Shown here one piece after another: positions 47,101 through 59,080 of a stretch of DNA of 64,000 bases. The notes beneath the pieces were generated by a model that saw only the letters and a list, made by a program, of their open reading frames with translations, was not told where the DNA came from and ran no database searches. The translations under genes were made by a program, and so were the position numbers. The DNA comes from Patagioenas fasciata (lineage: Eukaryota > Chordata > Aves > Columbiformes > Columbidae). The stretch is from the NCBI RefSeq assembly GCF_037038585.1, contig NC_092521.1, positions 70,732,898 to 70,796,897 on the forward strand, read 5' to 3'. Within the stretch, counting starts at the first letter, position 1, and every line of letters begins with the position of its first letter.

Positions 47101-50100
47101 CAGACGAAAACTTGTTTGAATGCCCTCATTACTCAAATGTACCCTGGGTAAAATATTTTATGCTTGCATATACTTAGAGACCGTGGGTTAGAAGGATTTA
47201 AGAATAAGAACGGAGCTGTAAGAATGTTAGACAATTTCCTAATACTTGAAATTTGTTAACAAAGAAGTCTGAGTGACTATACTTGTGATAAATTTATACT
47301 TTGGATAAATTATTTGACCTCACGCAGATGTTGTCCACTGGTTCCAGAAATCAAAACCCCAGGGAAAGTATGTCCGGGCCAGATCATAAGGGAGAAACTG
47401 AATTAAGACATAGAGCTGATACTTGCCTTTTGCTTTTGCCAGCAGCTCACGTCTCCAAAGCTGACCTGCAGCAATTAAGCATTGCCAGCACATTTAAATT
47501 AAGCACGTACTTAAGGGGAGAGGTAACTGAGGATGATCTTCAGCATTATTGCCTCTGCAGACTTCTGCAAGTTGTAGAAGATAAGTGAACTGCAAATCAC
47601 CTTTGTATTGAAAAGAGAAACTAAGCCCAAGTTCAGGTGGAAGTTGGACAGGTGCCACCATGTGTTTGCAGTAGCCCTTGTAATCTTTTCCTGGGTACCC
47701 ACTTTGGGGGACGCGACGTCAGAGTGAGGAGCTGAAGCTAGACAGATCTTTGGTCTGACCCAAACCATTCATTCGTGCAGGCGTAGCTCAATTACAGTGT
47801 AATTTGCGTAAATGTAGTTAAATCATTGAATTGCAGTGGGTGTTGACCATTTTAAAACCTTAATTGGGCAATAAAACCGGGTGGAGTCCTTTGACTGGAA
47901 ATAACATGTGGAAATGCTAATCAGTGCACACTTTACTGTAGGAATGCCAGACTAACAGGGGAAAACCTACCAAATACTTATTAAGGGCTTGTCCTACCTG
48001 AAAAGTGAGTGGTAAGTAATGTATTTTACCATATCAGTCCACATCCTTTACCTGCCAGTAATTTCTTCTGATGCTTGTAACTAAAAAGAAATGTTCCTGC
48101 TTTCTTTTGTTGCTGTGCTTCAAAAGCCATATATTTAACAAATAGTGCTTTTCTAACACAACTGTTTATTAAGTTCCAATCACTGCCTCCACTAGAAACC
48201 TGCTGAAGGCAAATGAACTATTCAGTTGTCACTGAAGGCATAATTTAGTGATGTAGCATCTCTCTAGACTGATGAATTCAGCCTTTTTGTTGTGGTTAAT
48301 CTATGATGTGTGGAGCAGACAGTACCTGCATTTTGCAGAGCTGTCTGTGGGAAGCCCACTTCCTCTTCTGTATATGATAAACAGAGCCTATTTATTGTAG
48401 AAGCCATCAAGGTACGAAGTTGAAGCCCTCAAGTGCCACTTATACAGTCCCTATTCAGAAGATACCTCCGTCTTCAAACAATTGGTTTCCAAGTGGCCTC
48501 CGACATCCTCTATGAAATTGCCTTGTTTCACATTTGGCAAAAATTTATATTGCTGACCCACTGTGTTAACAGTGATGGTAAATAGTGAAGGATACATAGA
48601 AGCATCTGGGTGAGAAATCTGTGACAGGCTTTTATGTGAAAACATTCAATATCTGCTCTCACTTTAATCACTTATTGTTTTTAAGTCAGTGACAAAAACA
48701 TCCTGCTGAAATTGGAACAGTGGGATCCCATCTGCAGGGAGAACAAATAGTGTTAGACAGGCCTTACTATCATGTAGACATGACAATATATCAGGCAAGC
48801 ATAGTAGTTGCTAGTTTTACTGTTGTTTTTAAAACTTCTGGAGAAAAGTTGCTTTAACCAGGCTTATGAACTTCCAAATGGCTACATAAAATTATATCTT
48901 GTCCTTGTTTCTCCAGAACGTAAAGATACTCTGGTAAAAATAAAATAGAGACTTCATCTTTTAGAGGTTTACTATACCTTTATGTTGCTCTCAGGCCGTT
49001 TCTATTTTTCTTGGGAGAAAGCTCATTCATATTTCTTCCAGAATAGGACCAGTCACTTTCACTTTGTAAAGGCTAGAGCTGCTTGTGATAAATCATCAGT
49101 CCTTTCGGTTACGTGTATATTTGAATGAAGTGTAATAGTTGTTTTTCTTTCATGGTTTAAACATCCATGTTTTGTAGTTGGGGATGTTCTTGCTGGATTA
49201 AGTATTTCGTAACATATTGAAACATGTCGTTGCTGTGACAGAACTTAAAAATAAGTATCAAAACACATTATGACATATGGAATAACAACAGGCTGTGTAA
49301 GAATGATGAATATGCTCCAAGTTTAATGTACATGGAAGTGGAAGCACATTCATACCTGCCAAAGCCTTTTAACAATGTTTTGAAAACTGGTACTTACATT
49401 CTTTGAAATGTTTATATCTAGAAGCAACCTCCTCCTTTGGCAAACTTGGTTTAAATCATCTTGGACCTCTGACAACTGAAATAACGAATCTACCGATATG
49501 CTCTGATGTTGTCCTAAAGCTTGTTTTCAATAGGAGAGTTAACAGAAGTAAAAAATTAAGGACTGGGATTTGAGAAACTAGTGCCCAATGAGAAACTAAC
49601 ACTCTGAAAATGTTAGCCTCTAGTGGTTTGCTCCAGTAGGCTCAGTAGGAAAAATATACTGTTGGTTAAGATGAATTTTAAGAATATTGAGGAAAAAGGA
49701 AGTGCAAGGGATGCCAACAGCATTCTCTTTTACCAAACGCTTTCCATAATGATTCCTGGTCTCCTGCAACTCCTGACCCTTTTGTGGTACAATATCGCAG
49801 CATAGATGGCAGCAGCACAGTGTGGCTGCTATTTGGCTTGCACGTGATAGCAAATGGTTCAATAATGATTAGGTTGTCAAACTCAAATTATATCTTTGAG
49901 GCTAGGCTTACCCAGTAGTTTTGCCAGTCCAGTCTCATTGTTTTTCTGTCCTTAACTTTCTCCTCAGATGCAGGGCAGCATCTTACTGGCAGTCCAATAC
50001 AGAGGCAGGAATGGGGTGAAGGAGACCTGTTCTCTCTCTTACGTCTCCCCAGCAAAGGAGCACAGTGCACAAGAGCCATGCACTCATGGGCTCTGGGAGT

Positions 50101-50523
50101 GTCCATGGGATGTGAGAGTGCTGAGGCCCCTGCACCCTGCGACATGAGAAGGTGCTCTCCCATCCCCTCCAGGGCACCAGTACAGATCCCAGCTGTTCCC
50201 TCCTCCCACCCTTACAAGTGAGGCAAGATCTGATCAGCTGGAGGGGTGGGATTGGGTTGATGAAAGAAAGACATATTCTTGTGGTGCTCTCTCTTTCTTA
50301 CATGCCATTTGCCCAAAAGGGTATTTTTGTTGTTATCAAGAAAAATTCACCCAGTACAGCCACAGCTTTCTTGCAGCAAATCAGTGGCACGGGTGAGGAA
50401 CACAGAGCTTACCTGCTCCTGTTTGCTTGGTTTAAGTAAACAAGAATTACCCATCTTTATTCACTGCATGTCAACAGAACAAAGGAGGACATAAAGCGTT
50501 TTGTTCTTGCCCAGGCTGGAGGG

Positions 50524-50557
50524 AAAATAAACAAACAAACAAACAAACAAACAAAGA
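50524..50557. repeat. (AAAC)n microsatellite
   Basis: About seven units of AAAC, preceded by AAAATAA. Confidence 0.9.
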
Positions 50558-53500
50558 AGTTGCATTTAATAGACAGAAGTCTTGGATTCTGGAGTAGAAG
50601 CTGTGCGTGACTACCTCTCAGATGACACGCTAATTCAGGAGAAGTGGTGAAAGGATATCTGTTGGCAAATTGCCTTTTTGGGTTATTGAGAGGAGCAAGT
50701 TGAAAAACAGAAGAGATGAGGATATGTAGGATCCCAGTTGACCATAAGAAATCAAATTGTACTCTTTAAAAGAAAACTGATTACCAGACATATTAAAGCT
50801 TTAATCTTATTTGCAGTTAGTAGCCCCAAAGAGAATGCTTTGTTGGAGACCTTCCAAGAACAGCTATTGCAGCCAGCTTGTAAAACAAAGACAATGTGAT
50901 GGAAATAATGCAAATACGGTTCAACATTTGCTATAATAAAGTTAGTTTATGCGCCCTTTGTAACAACCTCAACAATAAGCACCAATTTCTTCATTGGCAA
51001 TTAGCTCTGGTGGGACAAACACTTCCCCAACGTTGACATGAAGACAGTATTTACGTATTTCTTTTTAGAAAGTGGATTGTATCTGGCTAAATATGCTTTT
51101 TATTTCTAAGGTTTTCTTTTAAAAACACCATTTAAACACTGAATGAGTGTAAAATGACCTCCATTAAGGTACTGCTTGTTTGCATTCGGTTCAAATTGGA
51201 TGCTGCTCCAGATTCCAGTGCAGCAAATTGCCAAACCCTGACACAGTGACCTGCTTCAGCTGGGGAACATTTTAATCCCCGTTCTGTGAGGATTCTTTGG
51301 CAAGGCTGCTCCTGGCTCTTGTCCTCACAACACTAAGCTGTGCTGCTGACGTGAATTATGGTTACGTGTACCCTGTCTGTGGGAACTGGCCCCTGGTGCC
51401 TCTGTTTACCTTGCAGGTAGCCTGGGCTTGAGTCCCTCATCTGCCCTGAGCCTGGTGGCTTTGGGATTTGCCTTGGTCAGTTTGCCTCCCCGCAGCTGTA
51501 GGTGGGCCACATGTAGGACGGAGACCTATGCAGGCAACTGTGCCCATTAGTGCCTTCTCCAGCACAAATTACCCAGGAGGTTCCCCTCTGCAGTGTACCA
51601 GCTGCTTGCCCCAGACCTGGTATTTTGTGGGGTTCTGGGCACATCAGAGGAGTGGCACAGCTTGGACACACATGTAACCAAACAAAGAAAAATACTCTTT
51701 TTTTTTTTTTTTTTCCTTTACTTTTAGACATTCTGCAGTGTGTATGTTATGATAACTTGAGTCTTACGAAATCAGGAGGACAGCATTGACTATACATTGA
51801 CTATAATTACAAACCAGCACAAAGATTTTTAAAATGTATTTATTTGTTCTCATGACTTCAAGATACACATATTTTAAAAGATCACTGCAATAATAATTTT
51901 ACAAAGTTGACTTAGTAGCATTCCACAATCCATAAACCTGAATCTCGATATACTTTTCTTAATACAAACACCATCAACCCAGTCCTTAAATTACAGACTA
52001 CATTTTTGAATGTTCACTTACTCCAAAATTACATCTTTTTATTTACAAGGTTTAGTGAATTCATATAACTTCTTAAAGTGTCTTTGGCTGCATCTAGACA
52101 TCTCATGCTGACTTCTTTTTCATGAAATTGATAACGTTTTTGTTAAGTAAGTTTCCTGGACTCAGTTGCAATGCAATAGAATAGATAATTGAGATGTCAT
52201 AAAGCCATTCCACCAGAGGGATTTGGGATATATCCTACAGCATCATCAATCATAGCAAAACACGTTAAGCTCCTTGCATATGGTAAACTGCTTACATAAA
52301 ACAGATCATTCTTGATAAAACTTTTTAGCATAAAATGAAGACGCTCATTTTTGGCACAAGAAAGCCCCATGCTTCTTATATTATCTGCCTGTGTATAAAA
52401 ACACACATATTCAATCCCCAGCCTATAAATGCTAAATGGTTTTTTGCAGTGGTGTGCATTACCTCTCACAGGGAAGCTGTCTCTCATAGTACACGATCCC
52501 TGGTGAATGTATCAGCTGAGCAACACAGAAGAGCTCAGACATTTAAGTTGTTTGAGCACACAAGGAATCCCATTCAGCTCATTGAAGGTGAACATATGCA
52601 CGAGTCCTGCACTGGGTAAAGAATGCCTCCTTGTCCTGCTGTTTATGTGTTGGCTACCTTGGTATTTTTATATGTATGTTTACTCTATCACCTGACTACA
52701 GTTTTAAGCATTTTTCAAAATGCTTTTTTTATTCAAACCATTTCAGTCGACATTAGTCAATGCCACTTTTAGTCTAATCCTCAGCTTACCCTGGCTAGAT
52801 GTCTCCTCTCCTCAGGAATCTGTCACCCAATTTTGGTTGTCCCCAGCTGAGGGGAGAACAGGCAACTGGAGTCCAAGTGTAACCACTGAGCTGCTGCGTG
52901 CCCTCTCCTGCTTACAGAGGCTGCGCCTGAAATATCTTCTTTAAAGCTTGCAAAAGTAGGCAAGTATACGGCTGTCAAAATAAGCATATATCAAACTGCA
53001 CAGAGAATTCTGTATGCTCTCTACCCAGCAAACTAAGTGCTCATCCTCAACAGCTCTGTGGGGCCAGAGAAAGATTCTGAACTCAGCAGTTTTACCTGAA
53101 GAAAAAGTATCACAAATAAATGATTGGGAAAACTAACTGCATTTAAGAAAGGCCTGAGTTGCTTTCAAGGGAGGTGAGAGTGAGTAGCACCTGCATATGT
53201 GGCAAAGAGAATACTAAAAAAAAAATCTTAGACAAAATAAAATACCACAGGGCTAATGGCAGCTGCAAGTGTGTGGTAGGTAAAGGACTAGAATCAGTCT
53301 GCCTGAACAGAGAAATCTTTTAAGAGACACATAAATGGAAGCACAAGCAAAATTCCCCACAAAGTTGTGGGCCATCAGTATGGCAGTGTTCAGCACTCAC
53401 CGAACTTTGCTTTCCTGTTTAAATTCTATTTAGAATATCGGGTTTCTGCCAAGGAACTTGTTACATATGTTAATAATGAGTACAGCATGTTTTGGGGGTT

Positions 53501-53706
53501 CTGCAAACAAAAACCTCTTTAAAGTTATACATCACTTCAGAGACTAAGATCCACTCATCAAGGAAACTCAGTGTTTTCTTCACTGAAACTTTGCTAGTTA
53601 TACTTTTAAAAGCGGGCATACGAACTTTGATCTATAAACTTTAAAAAGCTGGATTTAGGAGTAGGGAAAGATAAAACACTTCCCAGAATTCAAGCGTCAA
53701 AATAAA

Positions 53707-53726
53707 TTTTTTTTTGGGGGGGGGGC
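53707..53726 (+). repeat. T-run/G-run junction
   Basis: About nine T followed directly by about ten G. Confidence 0.85.
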
Positions 53727-53901
53727 TGAAGTAATTTTCTAGCTGCATTAAACAGTCTTAGTACACAGGCATTGTTACAGGGTGCATGTCTAACATTTTG
53801 ATGCTGCAACGGGCCCAATATCCACGGCCTGCTGCCTTGCTCAGCAGCCACTGCTAGGAGGCTTGTTACAGCCTAATGACCCAATGCAACATTTCTTTCA
53901 C

Positions 53902-54235
53902 ACAGAATCACAAAATGTTAGGGATTGGAAGGGACCTTGAAAGATCATCTAGTCCAATCCCCCTGCCGGAGCAGGAACACCTAGATGAGGTTACACAGGA
54001 AGGCATCCAGGCAGGTTTTGGATGTCTCTGGATTAGTAGACTCCACAAGCCCCCTGGGCAGCCTGTTCCAGTGCTCTGTCACCCCCACTGTGAAGAAGTT
54101 TCTTCTCATACTTAAGTGGAGCCTTCTGTGTTCCAGTTTGTACCTATTGTCCCTTGTCTTATCGTTGGTTCTCACCAAGAAGAGCCTGGCTCCATTGTCC
54201 TGACACTCACCCTTTATATATTTATAAACGTTAAA
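53902..54235 (-). mobile_element. CR1 LINE 3' fragment (minus strand, about 335 bp)
   Basis: Plus-strand view: CACAGAATCACAAAATGTTA, GGGATTGGAAGGGACCTTGA, AGTCCAATCCCCCTGCCGGA, GGGCAGCCTGTTCCAGTGC, and up to CACTCACCCTTTATATATTT. On the minus strand the end of ORF2 reads [20 protein letters not shown]. It has the same subfamily 3' end as 19691, 27641 and 28785. It lies about 200 bp before the second CpG island. Confidence 0.95.
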
Positions 54236-54439
54236 CGCTTCAACCATGGTTCCTCAAATCATGGCCAGCACATAGTGCTGGCAATACACAAGCCATGCCA
54301 AAGCCATCCGTGGCCCATCAAGGAGCTGGGAACTGCTGCTGCTGGCAGCACCCCATCAAAAGGTGTAGGAAGAGGAGTTTGGTAGGTCATGCAATTTTTG
54401 TTCGTCCTCGTGGACCAGACCTACTTTTAAGGCCGATGT

Positions 54440-55960
54440 CACTGCGGGTGTGGCAGGTGCCAGCGCAGCAGGCATGACACAGGAGAACGCCGCACCTGAA
54501 AACTGACTACAGACCCCGTAACGCCACACAGAGCCGCGACCCCTGCTTGCAGCCACGCGTTAAGCCCGCAGGGCCATACAGGAAGCCCAGGCGCCGCACA
54601 CCCCACCCCAGTCACCGGGCTGGCGTGGGGGGCGCAGCCCAGCGGCGGTCGCGTTTGACTGGAAGCAGCCAAAACGAGCAGACTCCCGGGAAACAGACGC
54701 GTACCGAGGGGACAGGCGCCTGCGAGCTCTGCTGTACCGGGAGACGCAGCAGCTACAACACCACAGGTCCAACCGCTCCCCAACCCGGAGCCGTTGGACT
54801 CGCGCACTCCCCGCACATCCGGGGTAGCGGCGGGGTGGGACGAGACGCGCGAGCTCCGCCCAGGGGGCGCGGGCGCGCGGGGGACGTGTCCGCGCGCCGG
54901 GACGGTCACCGCCCCTTTCCCTGCGCCCGCCCCCTCCCCCCAACCTCCCGCGCCGCCGCCGCCCCCGCGCCGGTGATGGAGGCGCGGCGCTGAGGAGCGC
55001 TCGGGCGGCAGAGGCGAGCGCGGGAGAGTGGGGCCGCCGCCGGCGGTGGTTGTTGCGTGGAGGCCGGGGCATGCGGAGCGGGCGCTGCTGCGGGGCTGCA
55101 GCTGCGGGTTCCGAGGCGCTGAGGAAGGCAGCGGCGGTTCCTCCGCGGGGCTCAGTGTGACCGCGCCGCTGCGCCCGGAGCGCGGCTCCCGGCAGCCGCA
55201 GGAAGAGGGGGGCCGAGGCGGCCGTGGCGGCGCGGCGCTCGTTCCCCGGCCGCGGAGCGAGGCGGCGAGCGGAGGCGCCGGTTCCCCGCGGCTGTAGCGG
55301 CAGCCGCCGGCAGCCCGGCTGCGTGACGGTAACGACGGCCGCGCCTCAACTTGGTGCGAGGCAGCGGCCGCCGCGACGAGCGGGTGGTGCGCGGCTCGTC
55401 CCCGCCGCCGCCCCGAGGATCTACCCTGCGGGACTCTCCTACCCGGGCGCCCGGTGACAGGCGCGGCGGGGCCGGCGGCGCCCGGTGCTTCTCCCCAACC
55501 GCCGGCTGCCCCGCGGCGACAGAGAGGGCCGAGGTGAGTGCGGGCTCCGGGCGCCTCGGGTTCCGCTTCCCCCTCGCGCTGGGGCTCGGGGAAAGGGAAG
55601 CACCGAGTTCAGGCAGCGCCGGGCTTCTCCCCCCTCCGGCCACCGGCGGGGCAGCCACCGCTTCGGCCGATCGCCACTTCCTCCCGTGGGGCGGCCTCGC
55701 CGCGGTGCTGCTCGGGGGGCAGCCGCCGGGGAGGGTCGGGCGGGGGGAGCGGGCACACGCAGCCTTGCGAGCTGCCTGCCAGCGGCTCCCCGAGTTGCTC
55801 CGTGCCGTGGAAAGGGGCGGGCAAGGGAAGCTCTGGAGACGTCCTGTTGCTGCTCCTAGGCTGCTCGGTGTCCACAGGGGGGGAGCAGCGGGGCAGCATC
55901 CCCGGGCCTGCCGCTGCACTGCTGTCACTCCGAGTTCGATCAGTTAATGGTCATTACATA
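54440..55960. promoter_or_regulatory. GALNT1: Second CpG island: presumed GALNT1 promoter
   Basis: An abrupt switch to very GC- and CpG-rich DNA, with multiple GC boxes (CCGCCCC/GGGGCGG) and an ETS-like CACTTCCTCC. There is no evident TATA box. It lies about 24.7 kb from the INO80C start in the orientation where mammals have GALNT1 divergent to INO80C. The gene assignment is by synteny only: no GALNT1 coding exon (family N-terminus MRKFAY...) is visible from here to base 64000. Confidence 0.5.
54965..55533 (+). other. GALNT1: Putative noncoding first exon of GALNT1 (donor at 55534)
   Basis: The best splice donor in the island is plus-strand GGGCCGAG|GTGAGTGCGG, with GT at 55534-55535. No matching minus-strand donor of similar quality was seen. 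The upstream limit is not determined and is set only to include the GC-richest stretch. A minimal upstream ORF, ATG at 54976 to TGA ending at 54993 (five codons, MEARR), would lie in the leader if transcription starts before it. The many long ORFs here reflect stop-poor GC-rich sequence, and none resembles a known protein. GALNT1 encodes a Golgi polypeptide GalNAc-transferase that starts mucin-type O-glycosylation. Its coding exons should lie beyond the window. Confidence 0.4.
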
Positions 55961-57107
55961 ACCTGTGACTAATATTTTAGACTTTTATCTGCTGGAATCC
56001 GGATCAGCCTCATTTTATTCCCTTTTAATTCATAAAGCTGAAGAGGTTCGGGGAAACTGGGGTTCTCAGTCCAAGTAGTTGCCTAGAGCAATCTAGTTTC
56101 CATGTGACTTTACCCGTGTTAACAGGGTTACTACCTCCTTCCACTCCAAGAAAGCAGAAGTGAGTGTCGTTCATCTGTCCTTCCCCACCCCCCGTCCCCA
56201 CAACCCCGTTTATTATTAAGTACGGCCAAGTTTCTTTAGGTCGTACTTGTTTTTAGCAGTCTTTAGAACCTGCCACTTTGTGAACTTGCAGGGTGAGATA
56301 CTGAAATAGAAACTGATTTTTGTGCAGCAGCTGCTGAGAGAAATAACTTTTATGGTGATGAACAGGAGTGAACCAGCCTCTTTTGTCTATACAGATGATG
56401 TTGGCACTACATGAACTGTAAATGAACATAGCCGACAGCTGTTCAAACCAAAACTATGTAATAACCATGTATTTTATACACTGCTACTCTCAACTTGACT
56501 CCTTTGCAAAGGCAATGAAGATCATGCTCCTCTGAACATTTGGAACACCACAGATCTCGTTTTTCTTGTAAATACAAAAGATTGCTTATATTGGAGAAAG
56601 CATTTAACTTTCTAGTGCCAGCTTCGTTTTCTGTGACTTGGGATTTTGTCTGTGTCCTCCTGTGATGTTGGTCTTTTTAAGTGGTATTGCTAGCACTTGG
56701 AATGTGAATTTTCTGCGTTTTATCAGACTTACCTTATCTGTAAAATGTGAATGAACATCAGAGCTGAAGGTTCTTCAAATGATTGTCAATATGCAGATTG
56801 TGGAAGCATGGTCATCTTCAGAAAAATGATACAAACGGTACCTGGCAAGGACACTACATGCAAGCCACCCTTGAGATCAAGGTGATAGTGATAACACTTG
56901 GACTGGTATTGGATGCTGCCTGGCTTTTCAGAATTGTAAGCTACGTGAATGAGGATACCTTACTCCTCGTATAACTTGTTCCTGTAGGAATAGGGCAGTT
57001 CAAAGACACTAATGAAAGTAATGGAAATGTTTTAAAAATACAATGTGACAGTCTTTGCATATCCTAGTGGTGAGGTGGTACTGTTTCACTTTTACACAAA
57101 AATTCCA

Positions 57108-57125
57108 CCCCCCCCCCCCCCCCCC
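57108..57125 (+). repeat. Uninterrupted run of 18 C
   Basis: A poly-C homopolymer. Its length is likely to be polymorphic or error-prone. Confidence 0.9.
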
Positions 57126-58559
57126 ACTCATCATCTCAAACTGGATTTATACAAACGAGTTCAGGAATAAGCTATACAGAGAAAGAACGGAGGTAATTTA
57201 GAATGAATTTCAATGCCATATTGCTGCTTTAGCAGAATAGTACCCTGCTGTCCGTCCTTTGTTGCATACATGTTGGTAAAATATATATTAGTTGTAAACT
57301 TATTAGGTATTATTCTTTCTTCTATCAGAGAAAGAGCATGCTGCTAGTCTTTTGAGATGAGAACAAAAAGTAGCTCCAGGGACACTCATCTAAAAATAGG
57401 ATACTTCCAAATACTTAAATCACTTGAATGCAATTTACATTATGTTTAGTTCAAGAGACATGAGATTCTTGACAGAGTTTGCATTTTATATTTTTAGTGG
57501 TGTTTGTTTTGTGTTTTTTTTTTTTTTCGTGTGTGGTGTTTTGGTTTGTTTTTTTGTTTAGTGCATATGCTAAGTCTCAGACTGTCCACCTGAGACAAAA
57601 GTTTGATTCCCGGGTCCCAAATGGTATGTTCTTTGGCTCTGCAGTCCTCCCCAGTCTCTTTCTTTAGGTGTCTTCTATATGGAAGTTCAGGAACCATCTC
57701 TAGATGTAAGGTGACCTGTGTTGGGAACTTTCAGTGCTTACAAGGACTGGCTTACAAATTGAAATAGTTTTTTTTTTTTAATTTTTTGTAAGATTCATTT
57801 AAACACTTTTTAGCAGTTGGAGTGGTGCTTTTGAGAATGGTGCTGTTTCCTACCTATAAACCAATCATTTTATCAAGAATTTTGGAGTTATTTTATTTGT
57901 CTTAAATTACTAACCAAAGTCTGGAAGTCTGTAGTTCTGTCCGTTAGGCCAAGTTATAGTGCATGTTTTGCATTCTAGGATTGCTCTTAATGATTTTGAT
58001 TTTTAAAGTCTGTTTGGAAAGTGGTACTTTTGGTGTGTGTCTCCTTCCCTTGCAGGGCCGACATGGTGATTTTCGCATTGAAATTGTGGCAGTGGAACTT
58101 AGTTAACTTAGTTGGAGTTCATCTAGATGAACAGCTTGTGGCAGATAAAAGAAATGTTACAGGTGGCAGATGTTGAATATTTTTGTTATGGTATGGGTCT
58201 CACAACAATATTTCGTAGAAGTACACTTGGGTCCTTAAATGTGATGTTCCTCATCCCAGTCCAGTTTTCTGTCCTTTGGCTATGAGCAGATTCTTTATTA
58301 TAAAGATGTACTAAAAATTAGTATTTAATTATGTGTTGTATCAAGAAAGCATACCTCTGAACTATATGCTTCCCGCTTCCACTGAGCAGTATCTTATTTT
58401 TTGAAATTTAAATTATTTCCCTTCATTTTTCATTGTTTAGTCTACTTATGGCTAGGTATTTTTTTTTCATATCCTGCTTTGTGATTCTTTGTATTAGCAG
58501 TAATATCTTTATACAATTTACAATTGTAACAATTTGTACAATCTCTTTATACATGTTTC

Positions 58560-59080
58560 TTCGGACACTCTATCTAATACTGCAGCAGTCTTTTTGAGGT
58601 AATGGTTAACAAAGAAGCACTACTTTTCTACGATGATACCACAGTTTTACTTGTGCTTGCCACTGCTGCTTTTGAATCCTGATACTTTTAATTTTCAACA
58701 GCTATGCTCTCACATTGAACAGGTATCTTCCCTGAGTTCCACAGGGATGCTTGTAATCCTCTTGTTTATGGTAGGTCTACTTAATTTAGAAGGTTGCTGG
58801 CTATACTAAGAATTGCGTCTTTAGCTTTCAGTGACACTGCTTCTGCATTTATTAATATTGAATTTTATCTGCCAGTGTGTTACCTGTACATTGTGGTTGA
58901 TTAGCTCCCAGTTGGTTACATTTTTTTGGTCTTCTGTGCTTGACTAACCTACATAACTGTTAACTTTTCTACTTTATTTTCTAGATCATTAATTAGTGCC
59001 TTTAAATGTTGCTTGCTATATGGATCCTTGAAGCATCCTGCTGTTAGCCTTTTGCTGTGTTGAAGTTTGACTAGGTATTC
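58560..59080 (-). mobile_element. Ancient CR1-type LINE remnant (minus strand)
   Basis: In plus-strand view there is a partial match to the reversed CR1 ORF2 order: CATTTATTAATATTGAATTT, TATCTGCCAGTGTGTTACC, then after about 100 bp TCTAGATCATTAATTAGTGC and TATATGGATCCTTGAAGCAT. In better-preserved elements this corresponds to the ATTTATCAACATTGAATTTC, ATCTGCCA and GATCATTTATGAA...GACCCCTGGGG blocks. It is heavily degraded and the limits are approximate. Confidence 0.55.

Larger units (their letters stand above)
39151..53901. other. Intergenic stretch, no recognised gene
   Basis: AT-rich and largely unique sequence. It contains the listed simple repeats and a possible regulatory block at 39.6-41.0 kb. 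I recognise no protein, tRNA or structured RNA here. The longest ORF is 116 codons at 42745-43095 (minus), unrecognised. Confidence 0.55.

Noticed and set aside
54439-55972. Many ORFs of 100-258 codons on both strands of the second CpG island
   Set aside because: Overlapping in all frames, low-complexity R/P/G/A composition, no conserved motif. Typical of stop-poor CpG islands.
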